DNA from: Dillenia suffruticosa
Taxonomy: Eukaryota; Streptophyta; Magnoliopsida; Dilleniales; Dilleniaceae
DNA: 64,000 nt
Direction of reading: 5' to 3'
Assembly (NCBI GenBank): GCA_033439265.1
Contig: JAVTVX010000017.1
Coordinates: 12,608,001 to 12,672,000 of the forward strand
Position 1 is the first letter of the stretch; every line of letters starts with the position of its first letter. Shown piece by piece: positions 1-11,850 of this stretch. The notes under the pieces were generated by a model. The model had not been told where the DNA came from. It saw only the letters and a program-made list of their open reading frames with translations, and made no database searches. A program made the translations under genes and the position numbers.

Positions 1-559
1 TCTATTAATACCTACTCAGCAAATCGACTGCTAAATAAACGTCTGGTCGTGTATGTCTCATCGCATACATCAAACTGTATATCATACGTGTATCCTTCAT
101 CGCATACACTAGAAATGTATTTTGCACTGGAATAAGGGATTCTGCTCATCTCCCTTATTTCTTTATAAATTCTAGGTCATGTGTCAAGATTCATGTCTTT
201 TTACCTTTAGCGATAAGAGTATCTGTTAGGTTGTCATCGCTCTTCTCAAAATGCTTAAGAATCTACCTGATGTAAAACTCTTGTTAAAGAGTTAATACCA
301 TTCTCAAACGATCCCTATGGATCCAAAATTTGAGAATGAACTAAAACCTCATAACCATGCTATAACGGTCATTGGATACTCTCTGTTGTTCCCGGCCAAC
401 AGGATGTCACCTACATATGAGAACATGTTCATAACGGAGTCATCGGGACGTATCAGATAGATGCAATGATCCTACTCAATCAGTACAAAACCATAAGATA
501 TCACCTTCTCGTGAAATCTCAAGCGCTGTTGTCTAGATGATGGCTTAAGGTCGTATTTT

Positions 560-760
560 GATTTCTAATCAATAGACCTTATCCACCTGATCTACTAGAA
601 CGAATCCAGAGGGATATTCCATGTAGATCGCCTCATCTAGACTTCCACTATGAAAGCGGTCTTTACGTCCTTGTGATGTGACTCTTGATCCATGTTCGTG
701 ACAATCGCTGAAAGATGAATGGATTAAGATAAATTGGACTATGAGTCCTCGATAATCCAC
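560..760 (-). pseudogene. Copia reverse transcriptase fragment
   Basis: A 63-codon open stretch on the minus strand contains GSLDEAIYMEYPSGFV, the Copia RT motif that follows the first catalytic aspartate (usual form: DVKTAFLNG, then L-x-E-x-IYM-x-P-x-GF). The sequence just upstream of GSLDEAIYME should be the aspartate-bearing DVKTAFLNG block but is replaced by unrelated residues, so the first catalytic aspartate is not visible in this frame. The fragment lies between integrase remnants on its right and the RPDVYLAV block on its left, the normal Copia order. It is a dead copy. Confidence 0.75.
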
Positions 761-2645
761 TCCTCAGTCTAAGTGTAACCCTTGGTTACTAGACGGGTTA
801 TTTACCTTTTCATCAATCCGTTTACCTTTATCTTGACTTTGAGAACTTACTTGAGTCCTTCCTCCCTTAGGCTAATCAACTAGGTCCCAGACCCCGTTGA
901 TTCTCATCAACTCATTCTCTTTATTTATGGCCTTCAATAAACGGTCTTTTGCATCTTTTGCAGAACTCTCGAGAGCCTTTCGGACCGTTTTAGATTTCTC
1001 ATCATCTTCTAGAGTCGCAACGAGGGTCTCACCCTCAATCGAGAAACAACGTTTAAATACGCATTCTCGAGACTCTTAGGAGGATAAAAAAATTTTTACC
1101 TTTTGATGGATCGCTCCCACTGAGATCAAGATCCGTAGTGGATTCTTGTATCCCGCCGCTGGGCTCCCCGAGCCACTAGGCTCATCCATCTCATAAAGGA
1201 TAAGATCCAAATTGATTTCATTCTCAAGAAATATAGTATTACGAGACTCAATCTCGATTATAGTGTCTTCTGTGTTCGCCTAGGAACACATATTTTCTCG
1301 CGGGCCTAACTCACCGTGTGAATGCGAGAAATGGTGGCACAACCCCATAACCTTAAGTGGCTAAGGTCAGGCTGCATCCCTGTCCAAAGCTCAAATGGGG
1401 AACTGACTAATAGTCAATAGTCTCGTAAAACTATTTTCGAAATAGAGCCCCATGTGTAGTTTAGACGAATACTTGCGTTCTCGCTCGATTCTGAGAGTCT
1501 CTACTCTCAAATCTAACTGATTATCAATCTCGTTTATGAACCTCCTGAAACAGTCTAATGCCTCAGACTTATGCGAGATCAGATAAATGAACCGAAACGC
1601 ATGTAAGCGTCTATAATTATCTACACAACTCTATTTCCGGCTCTCATGCTCATAAGACCACAAGAAAAAGGAGGAAGGCTCCATAGTTTAACTGCAATGG
1701 AGTCCCAGCTCTCATTGCATCGCCAAATGGTTTTCTCGTCATTTTGCCGGCTAGGCAAAACTCACATACGGGTAACTCAAATGTGGTCAGCAGGTCCAAT
1801 AAACCTCTCACTACTAACCGATTCATCATCTCTTACCCTATGTGTCTAAGTTTACTATGTCATTCATTTACATCATCATCTACGCAATCAGATGTAAAGA
1901 CAATAGTAGAACAACAAGAAACCATTAGAAGGAGCAGCACCCAGTGCATACAATTCATCATGGATTAAAACCAGAATAATTCAGAAAATTGTCGTATTAA
2001 AAGAAAGGAATAATTTCACGCATATCCTAGTCAATTTTAGACAAGGTACTAATTGTAGATCCATCGAATGCCTACAGTATTAAGAATGTCATGGCAAGTG
2101 TCGTTCCCTCTGACAACGACAAATGCTCTGTCCTTAACGTAAATCCTCTAAGCTTAAGGATTCATTTGACGGATTACACACTCCTATCTCGAGTTACGTG
2201 GTTAGTTGCTCCTGATTTCAAAGGAGAGAAATCAGCGAGTATTATAGTGAATGAGACAAATCTCAAACCACGTAAAGAAGAAGGATATTAATTTCTGTTC
2301 GTCACACTCACGAGCGAAATAACCAAATCTACCTCAAACGTAGTAATTTACTTTGGTCTAATCAAATTCCTTCTTCTTGCGTTCTTGTACCTCATTGTCG
2401 GTTTTCTCGGATGATTTTTATTACCTAGATCTCAAGTCTCGTTCGCTAGGCTTAGCGTCGGGGAAGTCCTTACTTGACTCCTTTAAATAAGCATGACTCG
2501 AGTGTGGCCTACTCGCCTCTAGGTGCTCCTCATCGAGCTTACATTACGTATTTACGTCAACGAAAGTACGAATACTTTCGTCAAATATAAGATAGGATTT
2601 CACGGTTTCCCATGAATCAGGTAAAAACTGGATCACATCCAGTAC

Positions 2646-3077
2646 CTAAATTTCATCCGAAATTTGCTTGTCCGTATATCTTAACTCGGTGATCATACTC
2701 GACATTTGTCTCATTGTATGATTAGCCATTTTATTCTGCATCCTCACATTAAGAGCCGAAGAGAGCAACACAATGCTCTTATGAGACAAGACACACTGAC
2801 ATTTCCATAGGATATGTCTCATAGAACAAGATTTAGTAATCGTGCATGCCACTGATAAGTATTGCCCTAACTTGGCAATTGTTTTCTACCATGCACGATA
2901 GGTCCCTTTATCTCGTATACCCTGAGGCGCGGTGCCTACCCTGGGGCCCATCATCTCTTGCCTCAGATTTCCGTTAGATTTTGCCTCTCGAGAATAAACT
3001 AAGTCTACTGATAAAATCGCGCAGATCACATCATTCAGTTTACTCTCCTTGCAAAAATTTAATACGACAGTTCTCAA
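2646..3077 (-). pseudogene. Copia gag fragment
   Basis: Two minus-strand open stretches (2646-2852 and 2886-3077) cover part of the gag polyprotein. The first contains MRQMSSMITELRYTDKQISDE, close in pattern to the Copia gag segment where helices precede a turn and an E-L-T/S-D-E motif. The frame is broken at about 2853-2885. No zinc knuckle is visible between here and the integrase remnants. The position, 5' of integrase on the minus strand, fits the Copia order. Confidence 0.55.
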
Positions 3078-3302
3078 CGCATTAAGAGAAATATTTGTGA
3101 CTTGGAGATGCTTATTATCACATTTTTGTACGCCTTACGAATCATCAAGACCAAAATGACTTGAGTACAGACCCCAAAGCGAGCGTATGAGTCAACGGAT
3201 ACCATACACTACAACTCGGAATCGCATCTTACCATTTGGACTTTGATTCGGCATACAAAAACCCACAAAAAGTCACATTTATGGATATAAGACCCCCAAA
3301 AA

Positions 3303-3840
3303 TTGAAAAAATTCAATTTTAAGCGACCTCACGCGCCGCCTAGGGTTCTCACGCTCCACCGCTCGCCGGCGGTGAGTTCCACGCGCCGCCACGTGCCACC
3401 ATGCGCCTGCAGCGGCCTGCCGCACGCGCCAGACGCGCGGCGCACCTCACACGCGCCGCCATGCGCCTGGCCTGACTCGGCTCACGCGCGCCCAGTCGCG
3501 GCGCGCAACTCACGCGCCTTCACGCGCTGAGCCGTGTTGAGCCGAGTCTGACTGGGTTGGTCAACGGGTCAGGGTTGACCCGACTGACCAAGTCAACGGG
3601 TCAGGGTTGATCCGACTGACCCGGTCAACGGGTTCGAGTCCGACCCGGTCGGGTCGGTTGCGGGTCGGTCCTGGTCAGGATCCGACCCGAACGCTGCCTG
3701 CCCTTGCTTCACGCGCCTGTGTGGCGTGTGCACTACACGAGCCTGCCAGACGCGCCTCCTGGCGCGTGCGTGTCACGCGCCCGCGGCTCTGGGCCGGTTC
3801 TTCTTCGCCCGACGGGTTCTTCAACGGGTTTTTCGACCCG
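3303..3840. repeat. GC-rich leader of the Copia element with a 32-bp tandem repeat
   Basis: The region between the primer-binding site and gag of the minus-strand Copia element is strikingly GC-rich compared with the AT-rich window. It has many copies of CACGCGCC and, at 3560-3634, about 2.3 copies of a 32-bp unit that starts GTCAACGGGTCAGGGTTGA (starts at 3560, 3592 and 3624). Overlapping open frames on both strands here come from GC richness and do not look like a gene. Confidence 0.7.
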
Positions 3841-4334
3841 TTTTCTGGAAAACACGAATCTGGCTGTTTTTTCTTGCATTTTTCGACTGGAAAAATTTGT
3901 GGGCATCCTCCAAACATCCTACACTCGATTTTAGGAGGATTCAAGCCCAAAAAATAGTGGGACTCAACCACCCCAGTCGCGGCCCTCCGCGGCCATTCGG
4001 AAATCCCGGTTTCCGGCACCCAAAACTCATATTAAAAGGCATGAAACTGTAGATCTAGATGCAAGGAACACACTTATATCATTTTCATGCATCGATCCGC
4101 CCTCTAAAGCTATAGATCTAAGGTTTTCATGTCTGTACGGTCACAAATTTCGACCGGACTTTTCATGGCCCATACTTGCTCGGAAAATTAAACAAAAAAT
4201 ATATTTGTAATCCCTGGGCCATGGGTATTCCTACGGTGTTCTCGGATTCACGAAACTCATCCGTGATCCGAACCCCAAAATTTTATACAAAAAAAAAACA
4301 AATCCGAAAAATTATTTTTCCTAATCCAACGTAT

Positions 4335-4346
4335 GCTCTGATACCA
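4335..4346 (-). other. Primer-binding site (initiator Met tRNA)
   Basis: The minus strand reads TGGTATCAGAGC, complementary to the 3' end of plant initiator methionine tRNA. This is the usual minus-strand primer site of plant Copia elements. It sits 1 nt inside the LTR and sets the element's direction. Confidence 0.85.
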
Positions 4347-4347
4347 A

Positions 4348-4799
4348 TGTTGGAGTTTTAAGGATTCTCATGCAGCGGAAGCATACAATAATTTTCAGAA
4401 AATAAAATAGGTCGGGTTTAGGGTAGCTCAATTCGTAGAATCTTCAAGCGGCACGTTCCTTGATCTGATTTCGCGGTCGGGATGGTGATCACGAGATTAG
4501 TCGAATCACCACCACAATGTCGTAACGCCGCAACCTTCTACATCCGGTGATTCGTTTGACGATGGGAGATTTTCCTACGCGAAAATCTTCATCACTCTCT
4601 TTATTTTCTCTCTCTAGAGAATTTGTGAAAAACCCTAACCTTTGGTTTCCTCCATTGTTCCTTCTCACAGAAGGAAGACAAGACCCATTTTCTTAATTAG
4701 TAGGGGGTTACCAAATGATATTGGTTAATGGCAATTAAGGATGGGAGTTACCCATTCCTTAATTACCCAAATGTCCATAATGGGCATAAATAACCAACA
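4348..4799 (-). repeat. 5' LTR of the minus-strand Copia element
   Basis: A 452-bp LTR bounded on the plus strand by TGTTGG at 4348 and CCAACA at 4794-4799, a perfect 6-bp terminal inverted repeat. The primer-binding site abuts its inner edge, so it is the 5' LTR of an element reading leftward. The second LTR is outside the window, so the boundary rests on the terminal repeat and the primer-binding site only. Confidence 0.75.
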
Positions 4800-4828
4800 C
4801 ACTTGTTACTAAAATTTTTCGAGCGAAA

Positions 4829-7713
4829 ATGGAGATACAGACACAAACACAGACACATGGTACAAGTGTGGTTCGGCTTAAGAATTCCCTTTCTCCCGAA
4901 TGTAGTTATATACCCAATATGGTTGTGTCACCACCACCATTTCTCATGATTTTGTTGCTTCCTTGTCTTTCTCCAAAAGTTTCGCTTCACATCTCTCTTC
5001 CAAAAGTTTCACATGATTTTGGTTATAACAAGTGGAACCTTTTTGTTCAAGGTGAGAAGACGTTTGTCTGCTATTCTGGTTCTAATGTGGTTGAAAGTCT
5101 AATGTAGGTGATTTCTGTACATCTTTTAATCTCTCTCCGATGAAATTGCTTTTGGATATTTCCTCAAGCGATTGTCTTGGGTGCATAGCAAGGATTCCAG
5201 GCTTCCTAAGCCGGGCCTATCTACTGCCATATCATTGCTTCTCAGCCTCACTTTGATTTCTGCACCAAATGACTCCAGGAGCATCTGATCTCCTTGGTTT
5301 CTGAAGTCGTTGGCACTGACGCAGGTTCTGAGTGTCTGAGCCCAAATCTGAGAGTCAGACAGTTGGACTGCCGCCTATCAGCTTTTGAAAGGTCAATCAT
5401 CTTCTGCACCCGGCAGATGTCTGGTCTGCAAATAGATAGCCGATGTAAAGACGGTGTAGTTTCTTTTGTAAGATCTTGGTTATCTGGAAAAATTCATCAC
5501 ATGCCCTTCCAATCTTGCATTCATCCAGAAACAATGAAAAAGATTAGTCATCTGATGGAAAAGTTAGATAGTTCATGGCATTTTCACCTTTGTGACTCCT
5601 CCATAGAGAAATATTTCTTGGCGAACACTGCAATGAGGTACATCCAGGAGGGCCTTTGTGTACGTGGTGAACAGTATAAAGAAGAGATTTTATCTGTCTT
5701 AGGTTGCTTAACTTTGAGAGCTGCATGGTGAAGTTAGTGATATTTATCTGTCTTAAAGCTAAGTGAAAATTTGGGTTGCCAAGTGAAATTGAGCAATTTA
5801 AGATCATCTGCAGAATATGATTTTACACCGAACAAGATTGAAATTTTTGGGAAATTTGCTGTTAGTACCAATCCAAAAGTCTTTGGCTAACGTGTTCAAA
5901 AGGTATCCAATGAAGCATAGGCAGTCCAAGTTAATGCTTTTGCATTTTGCTGGCTTGCTTTCTTTAAGTTTTGCGACTGGGGTCAATTTCTTAGTGAGGA
6001 ACTGCATAACTGTAATGATAGCAGTGGTGAATCTATTCATCCTTGAAGAAGGCAATTTAAAGGCATTGAGGTCATTTTATCATTCTGAAGCAGGGTTCTT
6101 TTCACCTCAACAATCTTTGTCGAATTCTCAACCGGTAATTTGTCTTTTTTTTTCTCTCTTTCTAGCACTGGTGTTTATATTATTGTGTTGTTGAACATGT
6201 TGGGTATTGATGTAGGGGACAAAAGTACTTGCTTAACAGTTGCTTCAAAGTTTATAAAGAAAAGAGCTCTACCCTTGAGGTACCGATAAATTGCTTCTGA
6301 TTTACCCATGGAAACCAAGTGGTCTCTCCGACCTCTGGTTTGGTTTCTTTTAACGGTGGTGTATGCATGTGTCATGATAGCTGCCTTCCTAAATTTTAGG
6401 ATTCTTTAGTTAAACCTCTAGTAATGTGGAGGACTTGTCTAAAGAGTTTAACTCTGATTTTAAGTGGTTTATTTATATTTAGCAATGTGTCGCTTGCTAG
6501 AAGCTCAATCTATTCCATGCATTAAAGATTGATCAAAAATAAAACTATGCTCCTATTCAAACCAGCTTATCCTTATTAATAATCGGCAAGCATGTTTAGA
6601 TGCATTTTCTCTTATCAATCTTCAGCTTAGCTTTTGCCTTTTCTTTGGGAGAGAAAACTCACTAGTTTTCCCACTCCCTTATTCATTTGTCAAACCACAA
6701 CTAACGTATCCATCATATATTACCTGCCATCAGTGTATGTGTGCTGGTTGAGCTCCCTGTGTATGCATTAGCTTGTAGCTCCAATTCTTTTTCCAATAAG
6801 TTAGTTCCTTTTTTTTCCTGGAAGTTTTTCTCAGCCTTGATACAGTACTTGCCAAACAATTAGATGCCCTTGTGTCTTATGATATTTCCAAGGACGTCAT
6901 TATGTAGACTGTTATAAGAATGAGATGATCCTAGTTGGATGTCTTCTGGTTGCAGATTCTAGCCATCCCCTTCCTTTTAGTACATATTGCATGCACCTTA
7001 AACATGACACTCTTAGAGTGTGGTGCATCTTACACTGCCGTTGAATAGTAACCGTACACTGCCAACACAGATATTGCCTATGCCAATTTTTTCTAGTATT
7101 AGATATAATTTTTGGGCCAGAAGTGAATTCTTGTGGAAAATGAAATGTTGGCCGGCGAAATAGATACTATTTTCTGCAATGAACAACAAATATGATGGTG
7201 CATCACTTGGATGTAGTGTAATCTTTGTGCAAGGAGTATAGATGTCCAGCACTTTAGTTCTGCCTAGGTTTAAATAAGCTTTGTAGATTTTCTTAAAATA
7301 AAAGGAGGAAAAAAAAAAAAAAAAAAAAAAACTTAGAGCTTCTCGGAATGACTTAAAGCATATCCCTTCTGTTATTATCAAAACTTTAGTATATTGATTC
7401 CTCTTTTATCTTTGCTAGCAACCTTGCACAAGAAGATCAAGAACTTGAAAAACTGGAGAAGAAACCACTGCCGAGTAATTAGAATGATTGTTGTGCTGAT
7501 ATCTCAGGGAAAGCAGAAGCAACCTGCAATGGGAAAATTTTTTTGAAGCGTGTACTTCAGAACTCTAAAGATTTTGATGAGTTGGTTGATTTTGTTGAGT
7601 GCGCAGAGGGCAAAGATTATTCTAGTTGGTTGAAGCATAGAAAGAGATACCGAAGCTGGAAGCGTGTGAAAGATGCAGCTTCAAAACGGGAAGAAAAGAA
7701 ACAGTTGTGGAAG
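4829..7713 (+). pseudogene. Broken multi-exon plant gene, family not recognised
   Basis: Several plus-strand stretches read like real protein and keep their order but not one frame: 4829-5107, 5294-5731 (145 codons), 5817-6134 (106 codons ending at a GT donor) and 7419-7713 (after a TTGCTAG acceptor, ending at AAG/GTAATC). The second includes an SGKIHHMPFQSC block and ends before TGA at 5729. The third has a hydrophobic helix around FAGLLSLSFATG. The last is basic and charged, with KDYSSWLKHRKRYRSWKR, but its frame has a TAG at about 7480. Stops separate 5731 from 5817, and the 6134/7419 splice would not keep frame. I therefore call a pseudogene, possibly truncated at the left by the Copia element ending at 4799. 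I do not recognise the family. A live gene with small errors in my exon choice is possible. Confidence 0.45.
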
Positions 7714-9413
7714 GTAATCAAAGGAAAAATAAATAAAATTTTGTTGTTTAGGGGATGCATGAATTGTTTAACCGCATTAGAAGTTGTATACTTGGGCTGC
7801 TTTTGTAATTTTTCTTCTTTTCTTTTCTTTCTTTTTTTTTTTCCTTGGAAAGTGTTATAATTAGTTGACCACAATCTACAAAAGGACTTGTTTAAAAAAA
7901 AAAAATGAACAGGTCCATGTTATGGTTGCTTTCTGCAATTTTGCAAACTCTCAATTGTTCTGTATGGTCATCCCCTTGCTGGCCACGGATGACTTGATCG
8001 ATTTCACAGTCTTATCCTTGCCCAAACTCCCAAGTATCAACATGATGCTGCACCAGGCCTCATTGTTACTATTTTGCTTACATCCTCCGTTGAAATTGGA
8101 AAGGAGAGAAAGGATGAATCCGCTAAAATGTGCTTTCGGTGGTATATTAGGGAAGTTTCTTATTTTCATTGTCCATCATCGCAACATTGAGGTAGACCCC
8201 ACTAAATCAAACTCTTTCCACCCACATACCAAAAATCAAAAGGAAGATTGATTTAGTTTTGTGGGATACAATTTGTTCCAATTAGAATAACATTTTATTC
8301 ATCAAGTTGTTGAAGGGGTGATCCATTAATTCCCGCCTCTGCCACTAGACCAAAAAGCATGACCTGGTGAGGTACATTCGGGGATCGAAATTTGTGCTTT
8401 TTTTTTCTTTTTTTTTCTGCAAAACTACATACGGTAGCCCAGGAGATTTTAGTACCAAGACCGACATATAAGGAGAGGTGCATCCTCATAAGTGAGGGAG
8501 CTACAGACTAAATCGCGAGACCTATGGATCAAAGTGAAGCATGTCACAAAAGTTAAAAGTGAGCCATCTCGCAACTTCTTCATAGTTGTTAAGACATGCC
8601 AACCAGTGCTTGCATGTCTAGATACGCATTCTGCTAAACTTAGGAGACAAGGTAAGAAAGGTTATTGCAGGTTGACCTATTGTAAGTCACGTTCATGTCT
8701 TAATTTGAACAGTGTTTTTGACTTCTCTGAAGCATAATCTTTTGGTATAATCATACAGGAATCCCATTTGCTATATTGGCATCGACGACCGTAGTTTGGT
8801 TTTGGTTTCTTTCTGTTCCACCAAAGGAGAATGTTGCGTGGCCAGGAGAAAGAGCTCCCATGCTGCTGGGCTTACTGTTCTGTAATTGATCAAAAACAAC
8901 AGAGAAAAAAGAATTTTTTTTTTTTTTTTTGGTGCATACATAAAAAATCAAACTCGAGCATATTACATGAGGGGAGGAAAAATGTGTCATTTGAGCTAAA
9001 ACTCATTGGCAACAGAGAAAAAAGATGACCTGCAGGATAGTTTGCTTTTGACAAAACCCGGCTTCGTAACAATCAATGACATAGGTTCAGGTCCCACTAC
9101 ACACACATCTATGTGGTTTTGTGCTCTAGCATGTGCAATATATTAGCATGCTTCTGAAATTGTGTGTGTTTAGTGTGTAAAGGGAGAAAAGGAAATCACT
9201 ACATGGGCTGCCATTCAGTTCTTACACCCTTTCCATTCATCAATAATGTTCGTGAGGTTACATGCTTACAAGCAAATAGAGGACACCCCGATTTCCCAAA
9301 TGAAATGAAATTTTACTATAAATCATGAAGCATATATTTTTGTTTTTTTTTTGGGGGGGGTGGGGGGGGGACTCTACTCTGTATACCAGCCACTCCATCC
9401 AATTTTGATCGTC
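7714..9413. other. Intergenic spacer between pseudogene and RanBPM 3' end
   Basis: No convincing gene. It holds poly-T and poly-A runs (about 7826-7845, 8397-8417, 8914-8931 and a T/G run at 9340-9370) and short open frames without recognisable protein features. The part nearest 9413 should include the RanBPM 3' untranslated region, but no clear boundary is visible. Confidence 0.5.
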
Positions 9414-11808
9414 TCAAGGTGAGCTATTGTAAGAGGTGGGTGCCAGGATTTGAGGAAGGTGACCAGTGGCCAGAACCGTATGAAGATGAAAAGCTTCACC
9501 TTGGTTCCCATTCAGTGCCCTTTTCTCTAAGCAGCAGGCAGTGAGCTGCCTTAGTAACCTCTCCAGATATGAGTGCAAGCAATCCTGTGACTCTTTCACA
9601 TTTGGGTTTGTCAACAATATCATGGCATTAATAGTATCAGCCACAACTTCCCTTTGAGAATCTTCTAGAAGATATCCAACTGTGGATTCCTGAGGTCGTT
9701 CATAAGCCAGCAATGCCACACAGTCCTAGAGAAACACAGAATCACTAATAGATTCTCAAGATACGCTCAACTTCACAAAATATGTAAAGAGACCACAAAG
9801 AAAAGGTAAAATCAAGTTTTATACAAGAAAATAGAGCTCAAAGGCAAATGAGCTTCAAATAGACATTCCCATTAAGGGAATCTCACCAGTACAAGTGGTT
9901 TCTACAGGCATAGGGGAAGCATTCTCAGTGATGACTTCTCATGAAGGGCTGTGATGGTCTCAGACCAAATCAGTTGTTTATTATGTTTATCAGTCTAAAT
10001 TGGGTCTTTCATGCACCAGAATAGCAAGAGACAAACAGAATTAATATCATTTTCATTGAAAGCTCTCAGAAAGTTAATGAGGATTTCTGTAGTAGAAATT
10101 CAGTAAGACTACTTTGGGGAGCACATTCAATTCACATGCGTACTTTTTATGCATCTGCGTGATACCATTTTGGGGTACACCTATAAATTCTTATATATAA
10201 GCTTTGTGGTGTATTCAATCTATATTATATATTTCTATTTTTGTCATTCGCAGTTCAGATAATTTAGCATATCTATTTATCCTCTTGCTACATATTGCAC
10301 ATCTTAATGCTCAATTTGTTCTAATTGAGCACTAATCACTAGACTTCGGGCATCCTATCCTTATATATAGGAAAAAGGATTTCATTAGATATTAAAAATA
10401 AAAAATAAAAAAATACAAGTTCTAAGGATAGGTAGTCCTTAGAAACAAGAGAAAACAAAAAACAAAATAGAAACTGGTAAACCACTACTTTCCTGTCCCT
10501 CTTCAACTTCTTCAAACTATACTCTCTATGGGCACCTAAAAAAAAAAAACAAAAAAAAAACCCAAAAAAAGGACAAAACTTACTCCGGAGAGAGCAAGAT
10601 CAAAGCACAGAAAACAATACACTGATTTCTTAAAGTCCTAGCTTTACACACCCTCCTAATTCACAAAGAATAGCCACAAGAGAAAACAGTACACTGATTT
10701 CTTAAAGTCCTAGCTTTACACTACCTTCCAATTCACAAAGAATAGCCACAAGAGCATATCCTGGAAGTGAAGAAATATCTTTCTATCCTTTAAAACCCCT
10801 AAATTTTTTCAATGGAAAATCAAAGAGACTTTTAAAACAAACCCACTCATCACTACACAAAACAAAGAGATGATTTCACATCTCCCGCACAATAAAAATG
10901 AAAAAATGGGAGAGCTCTAGTCTCAGAACCTTGTAACATGACAGAAATATTTGGAGACATAGCTTTAAAACATCTCCCTTGTGTAACAAATCATTCATAT
11001 TGATCTCGTTAAGCATGATAGACCAAGTCAAAAAAAAGGGCTCCCTCTATATATATGATCGAACCACTACAGCAACAAAGCTAAGTCACAAACTAATCAG
11101 GCTTAGCTATATGAAACCTCATTTTCCATTTAGTCCGTTTAGTTATATTTAAGACCATAAAATTATAATATAGAAGTCAACATTTCGCGCCACACTAACT
11201 CACCTAGAGTTTCCCTATGCATACCTCTTGTCCTTGGAGTGCCTTGCATTATCACTCATATCTATATATATAGCACACTTAAGGGGAGATGGCCGTATCT
11301 TACTTTATTCTCTCTTAGTTTATGAAAAGTGTTTTTTCTTGCAAATCCTTCTTTCACAAGCTTACCAGAACTCCACATGGCCATTGTTCTCATCCTTGTG
11401 AGTTGATTTCAGAATGCAAAAGGAGTTCTTTGAAAATTTCAGCTTTTGTTTGGGAAGATCAAATGTGTTATGTGAATCAGCGCGGAGGTGAGTTGCATGA
11501 TGAATTTCTCCTTGATCATATGGTTTCACGGGCTCTATAGAGTAGAGTTTATGCTCTGTCTTGTTAATGCAAGCATGGTGTTTATACCAGAATATTGGTC
11601 AGGATCCCTGGCCCCGCAAAAAGAAAACCTATAAACTTGATGAATGGAACTAGATGGTATAATCCACCCTTTGTCAAAACTAAAGAACTGGAGCATCACT
11701 CATGACCAGATTGAATGCCCAGAAAAAACCATTTTGAAATTGAAAAAGGAAAAAAAAATACCCACAAAAGAAGCCAACCCAACTTATCTCTCAAAGGCAC
11801 ACCTCTCA

Positions 11809-11850
<42 letters not shown>

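Larger units (their letters stand above)
1..4799 (-). mobile_element. Ty1/Copia LTR retrotransposon, degenerate, cut by window edge
   Basis: Minus-strand Copia element: LTR at 4348-4799, primer-binding site just inside it, then decayed gag (about 3080-2646), integrase (about 2300-1250), reverse transcriptase (about 760-560) and the RT/RNase H junction (about 110-20), with the rest beyond the window start. Recognisable pieces on the minus strand are a gag segment ending in a QISDE-type motif, an integrase C-terminal ELWTGMQPDLSHLRLWGC block, an RT block with GSLDEAIYME, and MYAMRHTRPDVYLAVDLLSRY just before a stop at the window edge. Stops and frameshifts break every domain, so it cannot encode a working polyprotein. 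The LTR is followed on the right by unrelated sequence at 4800. The other LTR and the target duplication lie outside the window. Confidence 0.85.

Noticed and set aside
3607-4052. Overlapping open frames of 76-116 codons on both strands
   Set aside because: They lie in the GC-rich leader of the Copia element and have no conserved motif. GC richness explains the lack of stops.
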